Positions 7,893 to 17,524 of a stretch of 64,000 nt of DNA are shown in pieces (position 1 is the first letter of the stretch; each line of letters begins with the position of its first letter). Position numbers and translations under genes: made by a program. The DNA is from Oscillospiraceae bacterium (GTDB lineage Bacteria > Bacillota > Clostridia > Oscillospirales > Oscillospiraceae), in the NCBI GenBank assembly GCA_021771635.1, contig JAETOQ010000003.1, positions 1 through 64,000 of the forward strand, given 5' to 3'. Under the pieces are notes generated by a model. That model was not told the origin of the DNA and searched no databases. It saw nothing but the letters and a program-made list of their open reading frames with translations.

Positions 7893-9227
7893 TCACGCCT
7901 CCTTTTTCACATCCGGCAGAGTCAGCAGCTTGTCCCGGTCGGAGAAGCAGGTGATCACATACAGGTCCTCACCGCCCTCTTCCCTTAAAGCGGCCGCGGC
8001 GGCGGCAATGTCCGGCTGGACAGACCAGACCTCCGGGGAAATGGAGGTGAAGGAGAACCGCTCCGCCAGATCATTGCAGTACCGGCCCGAGAGGAGGATC
8101 CGCTTCACATGACCGCAGTTCAGCTGGTCGAAGTCGATGTCCCACAGCCAGCTGGTCTCGCTGGTGAAGTACTTCCGGCTCACCGCGTCCACGATGATGA
8201 GGACCGTGCAGTCCGCCTTGGTGGAGGCCACATACCGCAGGTTGGTGTCGTAGGCGATGCTGTTCTCGTGCTTGGAGGTCAGGAGCGTCCCGTGATGCGC
8301 CCCCAGGGTGAACTTCTGCATCCGGCCGTTTTTCAGGATGTAGTTGTTGATGACGCCCGCGATCCGCTCCGGCGCCGTGCCGCACTCCCGGCAGGCGGCA
8401 TAGGCCGCCAGAATGTTGTACACATTGTAAATGCTGCGAAACGCCAGCTGGATGGTCACGGTCCCGTCGATGGTCAGCGTGCCGTTTTCCAGGTCCGCCG
8501 CTGTGGCGGTGTAGTCCGTGGCGGGCTTAGCGTGGCCGCATTTCGTGCAGCGGTAGGCGCCGATGTGGTTGTAATGGACGTAATCGTATTCCATGGGGGC
8601 GTGGCACAGGGGGCAGTAGGCGCCGTCGTGATACACGCCGGTGGGGGCGCCGGTGGAGACGGCGCACTTGTCCAGGCCGAACCAGCGCACCTTGCCGTGC
8701 CCGTTGGCAAAACAGCTGGACAGGGGATCATCTGCGTTCAGGATCAGCTCCGTCTCGGAGTGGATGGCGGGCAGGATGGCGTCGTACACCCACTCGGGAT
8801 GGCCGTTCCGGGTCAGCTGATCCCGGTACAGGTTGGTGACCACGAACTCGGTGGGATGGAAGAACTTGAAGCTGTGGGCGGCGTAGCGCTCGTCGGACTC
8901 GATCAGCAGCACATCCGCCCGCACCCGACCGCTCAGGGTGGCGTGGGTCAGCACCAGGGTGGTGACGCCCTCGATCTGGTTGGAGCCCTCCTCGTTGTAG
9001 ACCACGTTTTTCCCGTCGGCCCGGAGAATGGCGGCGATCATCTCCACGGTGGAGGTCTTGCCGTTGGAGCCGGTGACGGCGATGATGTGGGGCGGCAGCT
9101 GCACCCGGGCCAGGATATCCGGGCAGATCTTCAGGGCGAACTTGCCGGGCATGGAGCTGCCCTTGCCAATGAGTTTGCCTACGAAACGGCCCAGCTTGCA
9201 CACGACGATGGCGAGAAATTTTCTCAT
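7893..9227 (-). CDS. MurT-like Mur ligase with zinc ribbon
   Basis: A 444-residue Mur ligase family protein. It has the P-loop GSNGKTS (residues 53-59), LNADDP near 164 and a four-cysteine ribbon CPLC/CTKC (205, 208, 227, 230), the insertion that marks MurT. The C-terminal DUF1727-type domain contains TSWLWDIDF. MurT activates the glutamate of lipid II for amidation. This copy departs from canonical MurT: the usual NPxGxNQ segment reads SKHENSIAYDTN, and the acidic residue before TSW is Glu. It overlaps the upstream cyclase gene by 4 bp (ATGA) and is followed by the GatD-like gene. It may act on another substrate or use free ammonia. Confidence 0.85.
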   Translation of the reverse strand: MRKFLAIVVCKLGRFVGKLIGKGSSMPGKFALKICPDILARVQLPPHIIAVTGSNGKTSTVEMIAAILRADGKNVVYNEEGSNQIEGVTTLVLTHATLSGRVRADVLLIESDERYAAHSFKFFHPTEFVVTNLYRDQLTRNGHPEWVYDAILPAIHSETELILNADDPLSSCFANGHGKVRWFGLDKCAVSTGAPTGVYHDGAYCPLCHAPMEYDYVHYNHIGAYRCTKCGHAKPATDYTATAADLENGTLTIDGTVTIQLAFRSIYNVYNILAAYAACRECGTAPERIAGVINNYILKNGRMQKFTLGAHHGTLLTSKHENSIAYDTNLRYVASTKADCTVLIIVDAVSRKYFTSETSWLWDIDFDQLNCGHVKRILLSGRYCNDLAERFSFTSISPEVWSVQPDIAAAAAALREEGGEDLYVITCFSDRDKLLTLPDVKKEA

Positions 9228-9895
9228 GCCTGTTCCATCTCCTTCTCGGAAAAATCCCGGAATTCCGCGATGGCGCGGACCGGCGCGCCGTCGGCGTTTT
9301 TATATTTCAGCGGCAGGGCGAAGAACATCAGGTCGTTCCGGCCCACTACCTTTTTCAGACACAGGCTCTCGATGATGACCAGACCGCCGTTCAACAGGAT
9401 CTTGTGGGCGGAGAGGGTGTCCCCCCGCAGAGTATCCACGCTGAGGGCGTCGGTGCCCACGCCCTTGAGGCCGCAGGAGACCAGGTACTTGGCCGCCTCC
9501 TCGTCAGGGACCGGGAAGGTGTCCTCATAGTAGGCGTCCGTGCCCCACTTCTTCTCCCATCCGGTGTAGAACAGCACAAAGTCCGCGGACCGGACGGCGC
9601 CGTTCTGCTCCCGCAGGAAGTCGGCGGTGATGACGCCGCCGGGGGCCATATGGGACACGTCCAGCACGATGGCCCGCCCGCAGAAGTGGGAGGCGGGCAG
9701 GAGCTCCAGGCTGGAGCCCTCCCGCAGCAGGTGAGAGGGAGCGTCCATATGGGTGCCGGTGTGGGAGGACAGGGTGATCTGCGTCTCCCGGTAGCCGGTC
9801 CGGGTCAGAGAGCCGGTGGCGGTCATGGAGGGTGCGGTGGAACCGGGATACATGGGCATTTCCGGCGTAATGGTGTGCGTCAGGTCAATAATCAT
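9224..9895 (-). CDS. Cyclase family protein (kynurenine formamidase-like metal hydrolase)
   Basis: A 223-residue protein with the family signature HTGTHMDAPSHL (residues about 45-56), whose His and Asp residues bind metal. A later conserved segment is GVGTDALSVD. Members include bacterial arylformamidase (KynB) and polyketide-type cyclases, and most hydrolyse amides or lactones. No tryptophan catabolism genes are nearby. The gene leads a three-gene operon and overlaps the MurT-like gene by 4 bp, suggesting linked action on an amide-containing substrate. The true substrate is unknown. Confidence 0.85.
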   Translation of the reverse strand: MIIDLTHTITPEMPMYPGSTAPSMTATGSLTRTGYRETQITLSSHTGTHMDAPSHLLREGSSLELLPASHFCGRAIVLDVSHMAPGGVITADFLREQNGAVRSADFVLFYTGWEKKWGTDAYYEDTFPVPDEEAAKYLVSCGLKGVGTDALSVDTLRGDTLSAHKILLNGGLVIIESLCLKKVVGRNDLMFFALPLKYKNADGAPVRAIAEFRDFSEKEMEQA

Positions 9896-9986
9896 GAGTC
9901 GGATCCTTTCCTATGTGGTGCGGTTGATATAAATCTTCCCCGTGGGAGAAGATGGCAGACAAAACGAAGCGGAAAAAATGCGGGTT

Positions 9987-10211
9987 TCACCGCTCATCCC
10001 GGAGGCCCAGGAGGTAGTCGGTACTAACATGAAAATGCTGGGCCAGTGCGATCACGGTAAGCGCGGGAATGTTCACCTGCCCATACTCAATTTTTTGATA
10101 GTTGCTGGTAGTACAGCCCAGGGATTCTGCCATGGCTTTTTGGGTTTCACCGGATTCCATGCGCAAAGCCTGCAAACGCCGTCCTAAGATGGTTAGAAAA
10201 TTTTGTTCCAT
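9987..10211 (-). CDS. XRE family helix-turn-helix regulator (module 1)
   Basis: A 74-residue protein that is almost entirely one Cro/C1-type HTH. QKAMAESLGCTTSNYQKIEYG is the HTH core, followed by the helical cap ALTVIALAQHFHVSTDYLLGL. There is no sensor domain. It diverges from a small acidic protein gene across 81 bp that hold a promoter and an AGCACAAT/ATTGTGCT palindrome. The same arrangement recurs on the other side of mnmG. It is a likely local repressor. Confidence 0.9.
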   Translation of the reverse strand: MEQNFLTILGRRLQALRMESGETQKAMAESLGCTTSNYQKIEYGQVNIPALTVIALAQHFHVSTDYLLGLRDER

Positions 10212-10223
10212 GAGAGCCTCCTA

Positions 10224-10275
10224 TTGACACACAATTATATTATGTGTTATTATGGAAGCACAATAAAATTGTGCT
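10224..10275 (+). promoter_or_regulatory. Promoter and operator between XRE module 1 and small gene
   Basis: TTGACA (10224-10229) and TATTAT (10248-10253) are spaced by 18 bp. A perfect inverted repeat AGCACAAT-AAA-ATTGTGCT lies at 10257-10275 over the expected transcription start. A weaker ACACAAT..ATGTGT repeat fills the spacer. The half-site CACAAT is shared, which fits two repressor sites. The regulator is inferred to be the divergent XRE protein. Confidence 0.75.
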
Positions 10276-10292
10276 ATTTGGGAGTGCTTTTT

Positions 10293-10550
10293 ATGAATGA
10301 GACTTATAACTGGCTTTATGACTATTACGCGGAGCCGCAGCTTCAAACCCTACCGGCGTTCAGCGATGAACTTCTGGAAGACTTCGCAAAGGCGGCGCCG
10401 GGATCGACAGAAATTGACCTGCTGGACCGCCTGGAAGCACTGCGGCTGGACTGGTGTACCGCCGCCTTTACAGCGGGCGTACAGCTGGGCATGGGCCTGC
10501 TGGCGCCGTATGCGCGGCAGACGGGGGCGGGCTTCTTCCGGAAGGATTAA
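10293..10550 (+). CDS. Small acidic protein, DUF6809-like (module 1)
   Basis: An 85-residue protein starting at [10 protein letters not shown]. The ATG at 10293 is chosen over the track start because GGGAG lies just upstream and the longer form would begin inside the promoter. It is acidic in the middle ([21 protein letters not shown]) and ends with [15 protein letters not shown]. That last block resembles the conserved tail of small Oscillospiraceae proteins of the DUF6809 kind, a weak by-eye match. It is paired divergently with an XRE gene. Its stop overlaps the convergent mnmG stop by 4 bp (TTAA). Function unknown. Confidence 0.7.
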   Translation: MNETYNWLYDYYAEPQLQTLPAFSDELLEDFAKAAPGSTEIDLLDRLEALRLDWCTAAFTAGVQLGMGLLAPYARQTGAGFFRKD

Positions 10551-12412
10551 CGCTCCAAATAGATCATCAATGCCGTCACATCCGCCGGGGACACGCCGGA
10601 GATGCGGCTGGCCTGCCCCAGGTCCAGAGGGCGGACAGCGGCCAGTTTTTCCCGGGCCTCCAGCCGCAGTCCCTGAATGGCGCTGTAATCCAGATCCGGC
10701 GGCAGCTTGTGGGACTCCATTTTGCGGAAATCCTCCACCTGCTTCTGCTGGCGCTGGATATAGCCCTCGTATTTCACGCTGATCTCCACCTGTTCCGCCA
10801 CATCCGGCGGCAGTTCAGGCCGTCCGGGGTCAAAGGGGGCCAGCTCCTCGTAGTGGAGCTGGGGCCGCCGCAGCAGGGAGATGAGGGGACAGCCGTCGGT
10901 AACGTCCGCCGTGCCCTTTTCCGCCAGAAACGCGGACAGCGCGGGGCTGGGCGAGACGCCTGTGTGGGTGAGCCGCTTGATCTCCCGGTCCACGGCATCG
11001 TACTTTTCCTCCACGGCACGGAGCCGTTCCTCCGGGACCAGGCCGATCTCATAGCCGCGTTTTGTCAGCCGCTGGTCGGCGTTGTCCTGCCGCAGCAGCA
11101 GGCGGTATTCGCTGCGGGAGGTCATGATGCGGTAGGGCTCATTGGTTCCCTTGGTCACCAGGTCGTCGATGAGGGTGCCGATATAGGACTCCGACCGGGA
11201 CAGGACGAAATCGCCCTCGCCCCGCAGCTTCCGGACGGCGTTGACACCGGCCACAAAGCCCTGGACGGCGGCCTCCTCATAGCCGGAGGAGCCGTTGAAC
11301 TGCCCCGCGCCATAGAGGCCGGACACGGCTTTCACCTCCAGCGTGGCCCGCAGGGCCAGGGGATCGATGCAGTCGTACTCGATGGCATAGGCGGGCCGGG
11401 TCATCACGGCGTGACGCAGGCCCGGCACGCTGTGGAGCATTTGAATTTGGACCTCCTCGGGCATGGAGGAGGAGAAGCCCTGGATGTACAGTTCCTCGGT
11501 ATTCAGCCCCATGGGTTCCACAAAGAGCTGGTGGCGGAGCTTGTCCGGGAAGCGGACGATTTTTGTCTCGAAGGAGGGGCAGTACCGGGGGCCGACGCCC
11601 TCGATGAGGCCGGAGTACATGGGCGCCCGGTCCAGATTTTCCTGGACGATGCGCTTCGTCTCCTCCGTGGTCCAGGTGAGCCAGCAGACAGCCCGGTTTT
11701 CCGGCTGGGCCGGGGTGGAGTAGGAGAAAGGCACCGGCAGGTCATCGCCGGGCTGGACCTCCATCTCGTCAAAGTCCACGGTCGCCGCGTGTACGCGGGG
11801 CGGAGTGCCGGTCTTGAACCGCCGCAGGGGCAGGCCCAGCTTCAAAAGGGAGTCCGTCAGCCGCAGAGCGGCGTGCATCCCGTCGGGGCCGGAGTCCTCC
11901 ACGCACTCGCCCACGATGGTCCGGCCCGCCAGATAGGTGCCGGTGGCAAGGATCACAGCCCGCACGTCAAACACCGCGCCGGTGGACAGAACGACGGAAG
12001 AGACCGCGTCGTTCTCCACCCGGACCTCCACCACCTCGCCCTGGCGGACGGTCAGATGGTCCTGCCGCTCCAGAGTCTGCTTCATCCGCTCCTGGTATTT
12101 CCGGCGGTCCGCCTGGGCCCGGAGGCTCCACACGGCGGGGCCCTTGCCCTTGTTTAAAAGGCGGTATTGGATGCAGCACGCGTCGGCGGCCCTTGCCATC
12201 TCACCGCCCAGGGCGTCCAGCTCCCGGACCAGGTGGCCCTTGCCGGTGCCGCCGATGGCGGGGTTGCAGGGCATGTTGCCCACGGCGTCCAGATTGATGG
12301 TGAACACGATGGTCTCCATCCCCAGCCGGGCGGCGGCCAGAGCGGCCTCAATGCCGGCGTGGCCGGCGCCGATGACGGCAATATCAAATTGTCCGGCGTG
12401 AAATTCGGTCAT
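10547..12412 (-). CDS. mnmG: tRNA uridine-5-carboxymethylaminomethyl modification enzyme MnmG
   Basis: A 621-residue protein of normal MnmG/GidA length. The FAD dinucleotide-binding motif [17 protein letters not shown] is at residues 15-31, followed by the GidA signature [17 protein letters not shown]. The C-terminal helical tRNA/MnmE-binding domain ends [20 protein letters not shown]. With MnmE it installs the cmnm5 group at the wobble uridine of certain tRNAs. In many Firmicutes mnmG sits beside mnmE and rsmG. Here it stands alone, flanked by two XRE/small-protein modules. Confidence 0.97.
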   Translation of the reverse strand: MTEFHAGQFDIAVIGAGHAGIEAALAAARLGMETIVFTINLDAVGNMPCNPAIGGTGKGHLVRELDALGGEMARAADACCIQYRLLNKGKGPAVWSLRAQADRRKYQERMKQTLERQDHLTVRQGEVVEVRVENDAVSSVVLSTGAVFDVRAVILATGTYLAGRTIVGECVEDSGPDGMHAALRLTDSLLKLGLPLRRFKTGTPPRVHAATVDFDEMEVQPGDDLPVPFSYSTPAQPENRAVCWLTWTTEETKRIVQENLDRAPMYSGLIEGVGPRYCPSFETKIVRFPDKLRHQLFVEPMGLNTEELYIQGFSSSMPEEVQIQMLHSVPGLRHAVMTRPAYAIEYDCIDPLALRATLEVKAVSGLYGAGQFNGSSGYEEAAVQGFVAGVNAVRKLRGEGDFVLSRSESYIGTLIDDLVTKGTNEPYRIMTSRSEYRLLLRQDNADQRLTKRGYEIGLVPEERLRAVEEKYDAVDREIKRLTHTGVSPSPALSAFLAEKGTADVTDGCPLISLLRRPQLHYEELAPFDPGRPELPPDVAEQVEISVKYEGYIQRQQKQVEDFRKMESHKLPPDLDYSAIQGLRLEAREKLAAVRPLDLGQASRISGVSPADVTALMIYLER

Positions 12413-12428
12413 GGGACGGTGGTTCCTT

Positions 12429-12641
12429 TCAGCGTTTCAGCTCACGGATGTCCGTGCGGCCCATCAGCCAGTCCACGGACACGTCAAAAAAGTCCGCGAT
12501 ATGCAGCAGATTGTCAAAACCCGGCTTGGCTCCCAGTTCCAGGTCCTGATATCCACGGGCCGACATACCTACCTCTTTTGCAATTTCTGCCTGTGAGAGC
12601 TTCCGCTCTTTTCGCAGGGCACGGATTTTTTCAGCAAACAT
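12429..12641 (-). CDS. XRE family helix-turn-helix regulator (module 2)
   Basis: A 70-residue protein starting [14 protein letters not shown]. The ATG at 12641 is preferred because AGGAGG lies 6 nt upstream, whereas the track start would run through the divergent promoter. The HTH is [21 protein letters not shown], followed by [20 protein letters not shown]. It is a stand-alone DNA-binding domain. It diverges from another small protein gene, repeating the layout at 9987-10550. The two XRE proteins are only distantly alike. Confidence 0.9.
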   Translation of the reverse strand: MFAEKIRALRKERKLSQAEIAKEVGMSARGYQDLELGAKPGFDNLLHIADFFDVSVDWLMGRTDIRELKR

Positions 12642-12653
12642 GGTCATCCTCCT

Positions 12654-12711
12654 CTTGACACGCACTCGGATGTGCGGCATAGTAGTATAAAACAACACAC
12701 TCGAATGTGTG
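12654..12711 (+). promoter_or_regulatory. Promoter with two tandem operators, XRE module 2
   Basis: TTGACA is at 12654. Two near-identical inverted repeats, CGCAC-TCGGAT-GTGCG and CACAC-TCGAAT-GTGTG, flank the likely start region. Both fit the pattern CRCAC-TCGRAT-GTGYG, as expected for two sites of one dimeric repressor. The -10 element is less clear: CATAGT at 17 bp, or TAGTAT further on. The adjacent XRE protein is the obvious candidate regulator. Confidence 0.7.
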
Positions 12712-12748
12712 AAATTTTAAAATTATGCTAAGCGGGAGGGATTCATGT

Positions 12749-12934
12749 ATGAATGGCTTCTACAATATCCCCGAGGTCATGGAAGAGCTTTTTCTTGCCT
12801 GGGTTCCCGGCCCGGACCCGTGTCAATGGCCGGAGCACCTGCGGGAGGACCCGGTCCGGGGGTATGGGCTGTACTGCTTTTATCAGGGGCTCTCCCTGGG
12901 GGTGCGGTTGGAAGATGCCTGCCGTCAGGGCTGA
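12749..12934 (+). CDS. Small protein, DUF6809-like (module 2)
   Basis: A 61-residue protein starting MNGFYNIPEVMEELF. The ATG at 12749 follows GGGAGGG by 8 nt; the upstream in-frame ATG overlaps no such site. It is acidic and aromatic-rich, and its end YCFYQGLSLGVRLEDAC parallels [12 protein letters not shown] of the module 1 protein. It is divergent from an XRE gene and overlaps the convergent phosphoesterase gene by 10 bp. Function unknown. An overlapping 197-residue frame at 12745-13338 is a shadow of the phosphoesterase. Confidence 0.65.
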   Translation: MNGFYNIPEVMEELFLAWVPGPDPCQWPEHLREDPVRGYGLYCFYQGLSLGVRLEDACRQG

Positions 12935-13794
12935 CCGGCGGCCCGGCGCAGCGTCACCACCGCCACCTCCGGCCGGTTGAACAGGCGGAAGGTGGAGCCG
13001 GAGTTGCCCAGTCCCCGGGTGACGAACAGGGCGGAGCCGCTTTCCTCGTAAAGCCCCGCCGTGTAGGAGGGGAACAGGGTGCGTTCCACGGAGATCAGCC
13101 CGTCGGTAAAGGGCAGGCGCACCAGTCCGCCGTGGCCGTGGCCGGAGACCACCAGGTCCGCTCCCAGCAGACTGTAATGCTCCGGGAAGTAATTATTCCT
13201 ATGGGCCAGCAGGATCCAGAAGGGATCGCCGTATGCGGCGTAGACCTCAGCCGCCACGGTCTCCGGCGGCTTCTGGTCCGCGTAGCCGTTGGGATCGTCG
13301 ATGCCCGCCAGCACGATGGTGCTGCCATTTCGCTCTAATTGTAAAGACTGGTTGGACAGGACCGTCATGCCGTGGGCCGTCAAGGTCTCCTTCAGCTCCG
13401 GCACATCGCCGATGGCCCACTCATGGTTGCCTGTGATATAGTAGGCGGGAGCGATGGCGGACAGTCCCTCCGCCACGGTGGCGGCGTAATCCGCGGGGAT
13501 GTCATGAAAGGAGTCCAGCAGGTCCCCCACCAGAAAGATGTATTCCGGCGTTTCCGCCCGAACGGCATCCAGAAGCTCCGCGTTGTCCTCGCCGAAACAG
13601 GCGGTGTGCAGATCGCCCAGCACCACGATCCGGCAGCCGTCAAACCCATCGGGCAGGTCCGTGAAAGATGGTTCAAAATGCGTGATCTGCAGAGCGCGGT
13701 TGTCCCACCGGATGAAGAGCGCGGCCAGGACACCGGCCAGCAGCAGCGTCAAAGCCGTCCGCAGGGCCCTGCGCTTCCGCACATGCTTTGCCAT
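12925..13794 (-). CDS. Membrane-anchored metallophosphoesterase (YkuE-like)
   Basis: A 289-residue protein from the ATG at 13794, where AAGGAGG lies upstream; the longer track frame is unsupported. One N-terminal membrane segment (residues about 10-28) is followed by an outward-facing calcineurin-like domain. Its metal motifs appear in order: GDLHT, GDLLDSFHD, GNHEW and SGHGHGG. Relatives act as phosphodiesterases or phosphatases at the membrane, and some cleave lipid-linked phosphates. No operon partner is visible. The substrate is not predictable. Confidence 0.92.
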   Translation of the reverse strand: MAKHVRKRRALRTALTLLLAGVLAALFIRWDNRALQITHFEPSFTDLPDGFDGCRIVVLGDLHTACFGEDNAELLDAVRAETPEYIFLVGDLLDSFHDIPADYAATVAEGLSAIAPAYYITGNHEWAIGDVPELKETLTAHGMTVLSNQSLQLERNGSTIVLAGIDDPNGYADQKPPETVAAEVYAAYGDPFWILLAHRNNYFPEHYSLLGADLVVSGHGHGGLVRLPFTDGLISVERTLFPSYTAGLYEESGSALFVTRGLGNSGSTFRLFNRPEVAVVTLRRAAGQP

Positions 13795-13853
13795 AAAAAA
13801 GCGGCCTCCTTCGCCGCAATATCGAACACACGCCAAAGACGCGAAAAAGTACG

Positions 13854-13889
13854 TTAGCCGTGCCAGATCCGGCACGGCTAATATTATAA
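13854..13889 (-). promoter_or_regulatory. Extended -10 promoter with inverted repeat, phosphoesterase gene
   Basis: On the minus strand, TGTTATAAT is an extended -10 element (13891-13883). An 11-bp inverted repeat TTAGCCGTGCC/GGCACGGCTAA (13854-13881) directly follows and covers the expected start of transcription. It could be an operator or a 5' hairpin. The rest of 13890-14101 shows no gene. Confidence 0.5.
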
Positions 13890-14101
13890 CATATGTAGTA
13901 TTTGTGTGGCGAGAGAAAAAATGTACAAAGAAGCGGGAAAAACAGGGGGCTGTTCCGCATTTTTCGGGGATTTTGCCCCATGGAACACCGCACGCCCCGC
14001 AGACGGTCCGGCCAACAGCGGCAAAAGGCGGAGACGCCGAAAAAGATGGTAAAATACACAAAAGCAAAAAGTGAATTTTATGTAAAGAGACGAAAAAAGC
14101 C

Positions 14102-14130
14102 TTGACTCTTCATAAAATTTGTGCTATTGT
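14102..14130 (+). promoter_or_regulatory. Promoter of a short transcription unit
   Basis: TTGACT (14102-14107) and TATTGT (14125-14130) are spaced by 17 bp. Transcription would start near 14137 and meet a terminator at 14259-14290. No ordinary gene lies between. Confidence 0.65.
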
Positions 14131-14136
14131 GATTTC

Positions 14137-14290
14137 AACCTGAAAAGAAAGGAGTGACTGATATTAGGATCCAAAACGTTCTGCCGCGCGGGGATATTGA
14201 TGATCTGATTTTTTTGGATGATCCATGGACCTCCAGCGAGCGATAAATCAAGTGGAAGCCACGCCAGACAGGCGTGGGTTTTTCTTTTTT
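14137..14290 (+). ncRNA. Putative ~150-nt transcript, small RNA or micro-ORF
   Basis: The stretch has its own promoter and a strong terminator (CCACGCC-AGACA-GGCGTGG then TTTTTCTTTTTT), so a short RNA is predicted. After AAAGGAG there is one open frame ending at TAA 14244-14246. It would have to begin with GTG 14154, directly on the Shine-Dalgarno, or with ATT 14163 at good spacing. The product would be 27-30 residues, acidic (GDIDDLIFLDDPW). It could be a peptide gene with a rare start, or a non-coding RNA. Confidence 0.4.
14259..14290 (+). terminator. Terminator of the short transcription unit
   Basis: A 7-bp perfect stem CCACGCC/GGCGTGG with a 5-nt loop is followed by GTTTTTCTTTTTT. Confidence 0.85.
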
Positions 14291-14460
14291 GCGGCACTTT
14301 CACGCGGCGGGAACGCCCATTTGCCATGGCGGCCCCAAGCGGCATTTTGGAAGAGGCCGGCTGGCGGTGCCGGCCGGCCCCCGATGGCCTTTGAAAGGAG
14401 ACTGGGCGTTCAAGGAGCCCAGCCCAGTATATGAAAGTGCAAAAAAACGCAAAAAACCAT
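14285..14460. repeat. Hairpin mosaic upstream of hppA
   Basis: An outer inverted repeat, TTTTTTGC..CACTTTCA at the left and TGAAAGTGCAAAAAA at the right, encloses smaller hairpins. These include CCGGCTGGCGGTGCCGG and TGGGC..GCCCA. No open frame in it looks real. It has the same design as the mosaics at 4610, 36873 and 61530. Confidence 0.6.
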
Positions 14461-14486
14461 AAATTTTCCACGCAAAATTTGCAAAA

Positions 14487-14530
14487 GCAAAAAAAGCCAT
14501 CCGGAAGACTTTCTTTCGGATGGCTTTTTT
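14487..14530. terminator. Bidirectional terminator hairpin
   Basis: AAAAAAGCCATCCG and CGGATGGCTTTTTT flank a short loop, with A and T runs on both sides. It isolates hppA from upstream transcription. Confidence 0.8.
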
Positions 14531-14679
14531 CCAGAGAAACTTTGTTTTTTGCGCTACAAAAACGCAAAATTTGCGAAAATTTGCCTGGAATTGGGAACAA
14601 TTTTACCGGAAGCTAATGCTATTTTTTGGATAAAACGTAAAAAATACAACGTTTGCGCAAGAAAAGGCAAAAGTGTTAC

Positions 14680-14707
14680 TTGAAAAAACGTTCACGTGTG
14701 TTATTAT
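14680..14707 (+). promoter_or_regulatory. hppA promoter
   Basis: TTGAAA (14680-14685) and TATTAT (14702-14707) are separated by 16 bp, about 40 bp before the ribosome binding site AAGGAG of hppA. Confidence 0.65.
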
Positions 14708-14752
14708 GATATAGCACTGTAAAACACACAAAACCAATAAGGAGTGGAAAAA

Positions 14753-16873
<2,121 letters not shown>

Positions 16874-16910
16874 GCAGACACTGCCTGACAGCGTTCACCA
16901 CATACGAAAA

Positions 16911-16945
16911 GACGCCCCCCGTTTCCCGGCGGAGGGCGTCTTTTT
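16911..16945 (+). terminator. hppA terminator
   Basis: The stem GACGCCC..GGGCGTC is followed by TTTTT, 38 bp after the hppA stop codon. Confidence 0.85.
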
Positions 16946-16982
16946 GCATGTGGTTCATCAGGGAGTATCATGTTTGCGCATA

Positions 16983-17285
16983 TTAAAAATGGAGAAGGAG
17001 GTCCAGTGTGGCAAGCGCTGTGGCAAGAGCAGGCAGCATTGCCAAGCGGGAGACGAACCAACTTTGTGCGGCATATACTCCCTGCCGGAATTCCCGCCAC
17101 CAGATGATGAGAAGCGGCCAGGACAGCAGGTTCAAGGGCACCATGCACAGTTCAAATACCCCGTCGTCCAGATCAAACCAAATTTGAACGATCAAGAATA
17201 GAAGAACAGTTCCCATACAGAGGCAGAAAGTAAGTGTGCAACGCTTTTCCACGAACCCCATCAGCCTGTCTAAAAACGCGAGCAT
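16983..17285 (-). CDS. Small membrane protein of unknown function
   Basis: A 100-residue protein with three likely membrane helices: about residues 18-38 (TFCLCMGTVLLFLIVQIWF), 45-63 and 78-99. AAGGAGG is 7 nt before the ATG, which supports a real gene. Its base composition is less GC-rich than its neighbours. It is convergent with hppA and has no recognised domain. Confidence 0.6.
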   Translation of the reverse strand: MLAFLDRLMGFVEKRCTLTFCLCMGTVLLFLIVQIWFDLDDGVFELCMVPLNLLSWPLLIIWWREFRQGVYAAQSWFVSRLAMLPALATALATLDLLLHF

Positions 17286-17417
17286 GCCAACGCCTCCTTT
17301 CCTTCAGAATAGCAGGCTGCCGGACAAAAAACAAGATTTCCCGCTTTGCACATTTTTCAAGAGGAAAATCCCCTAAAAATTGAGCGGGAAAAGGCCAAAA
17401 CAAATCACGCACTTCGC

Positions 17418-17446
17418 TTGACAAGGTAATCGTTTACCGATATAAT
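17418..17446 (+). promoter_or_regulatory. Consensus promoter with LacI-type operator, Fe-S scaffold operon
   Basis: TTGACA (17418-17423) and TATAAT (17441-17446) are a perfect consensus with 17-bp spacing. The spacer is filled by GGTAATCGTTTACC (17425-17438), a 12-of-14 palindrome centred on CG. This is the shape of LacI/CcpA family operators. A repressor bound there would block RNA polymerase. No LacI gene is in the window. Confidence 0.8.
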
Positions 17447-17524
17447 GTTCAGCGGAAAACCTGTGAAAGCCGCCCAAAACAGCGGTTTTTCCTAAAATAC
17501 ATATCAGGAAAGGAACGCACGAAC

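Noticed and set aside
12745-13338. 197-residue plus-strand ORF starting 4 bp before the module 2 small gene
   Set aside because: It runs antisense through the metallophosphoesterase gene. The shorter frame with its own ribosome site and module-like sequence is more convincing.
14154-14246. GTG-start peptide as a firm gene call
   Set aside because: The GTG overlaps the Shine-Dalgarno and the alternative ATT start is rare, so it is kept only within the putative short transcript.
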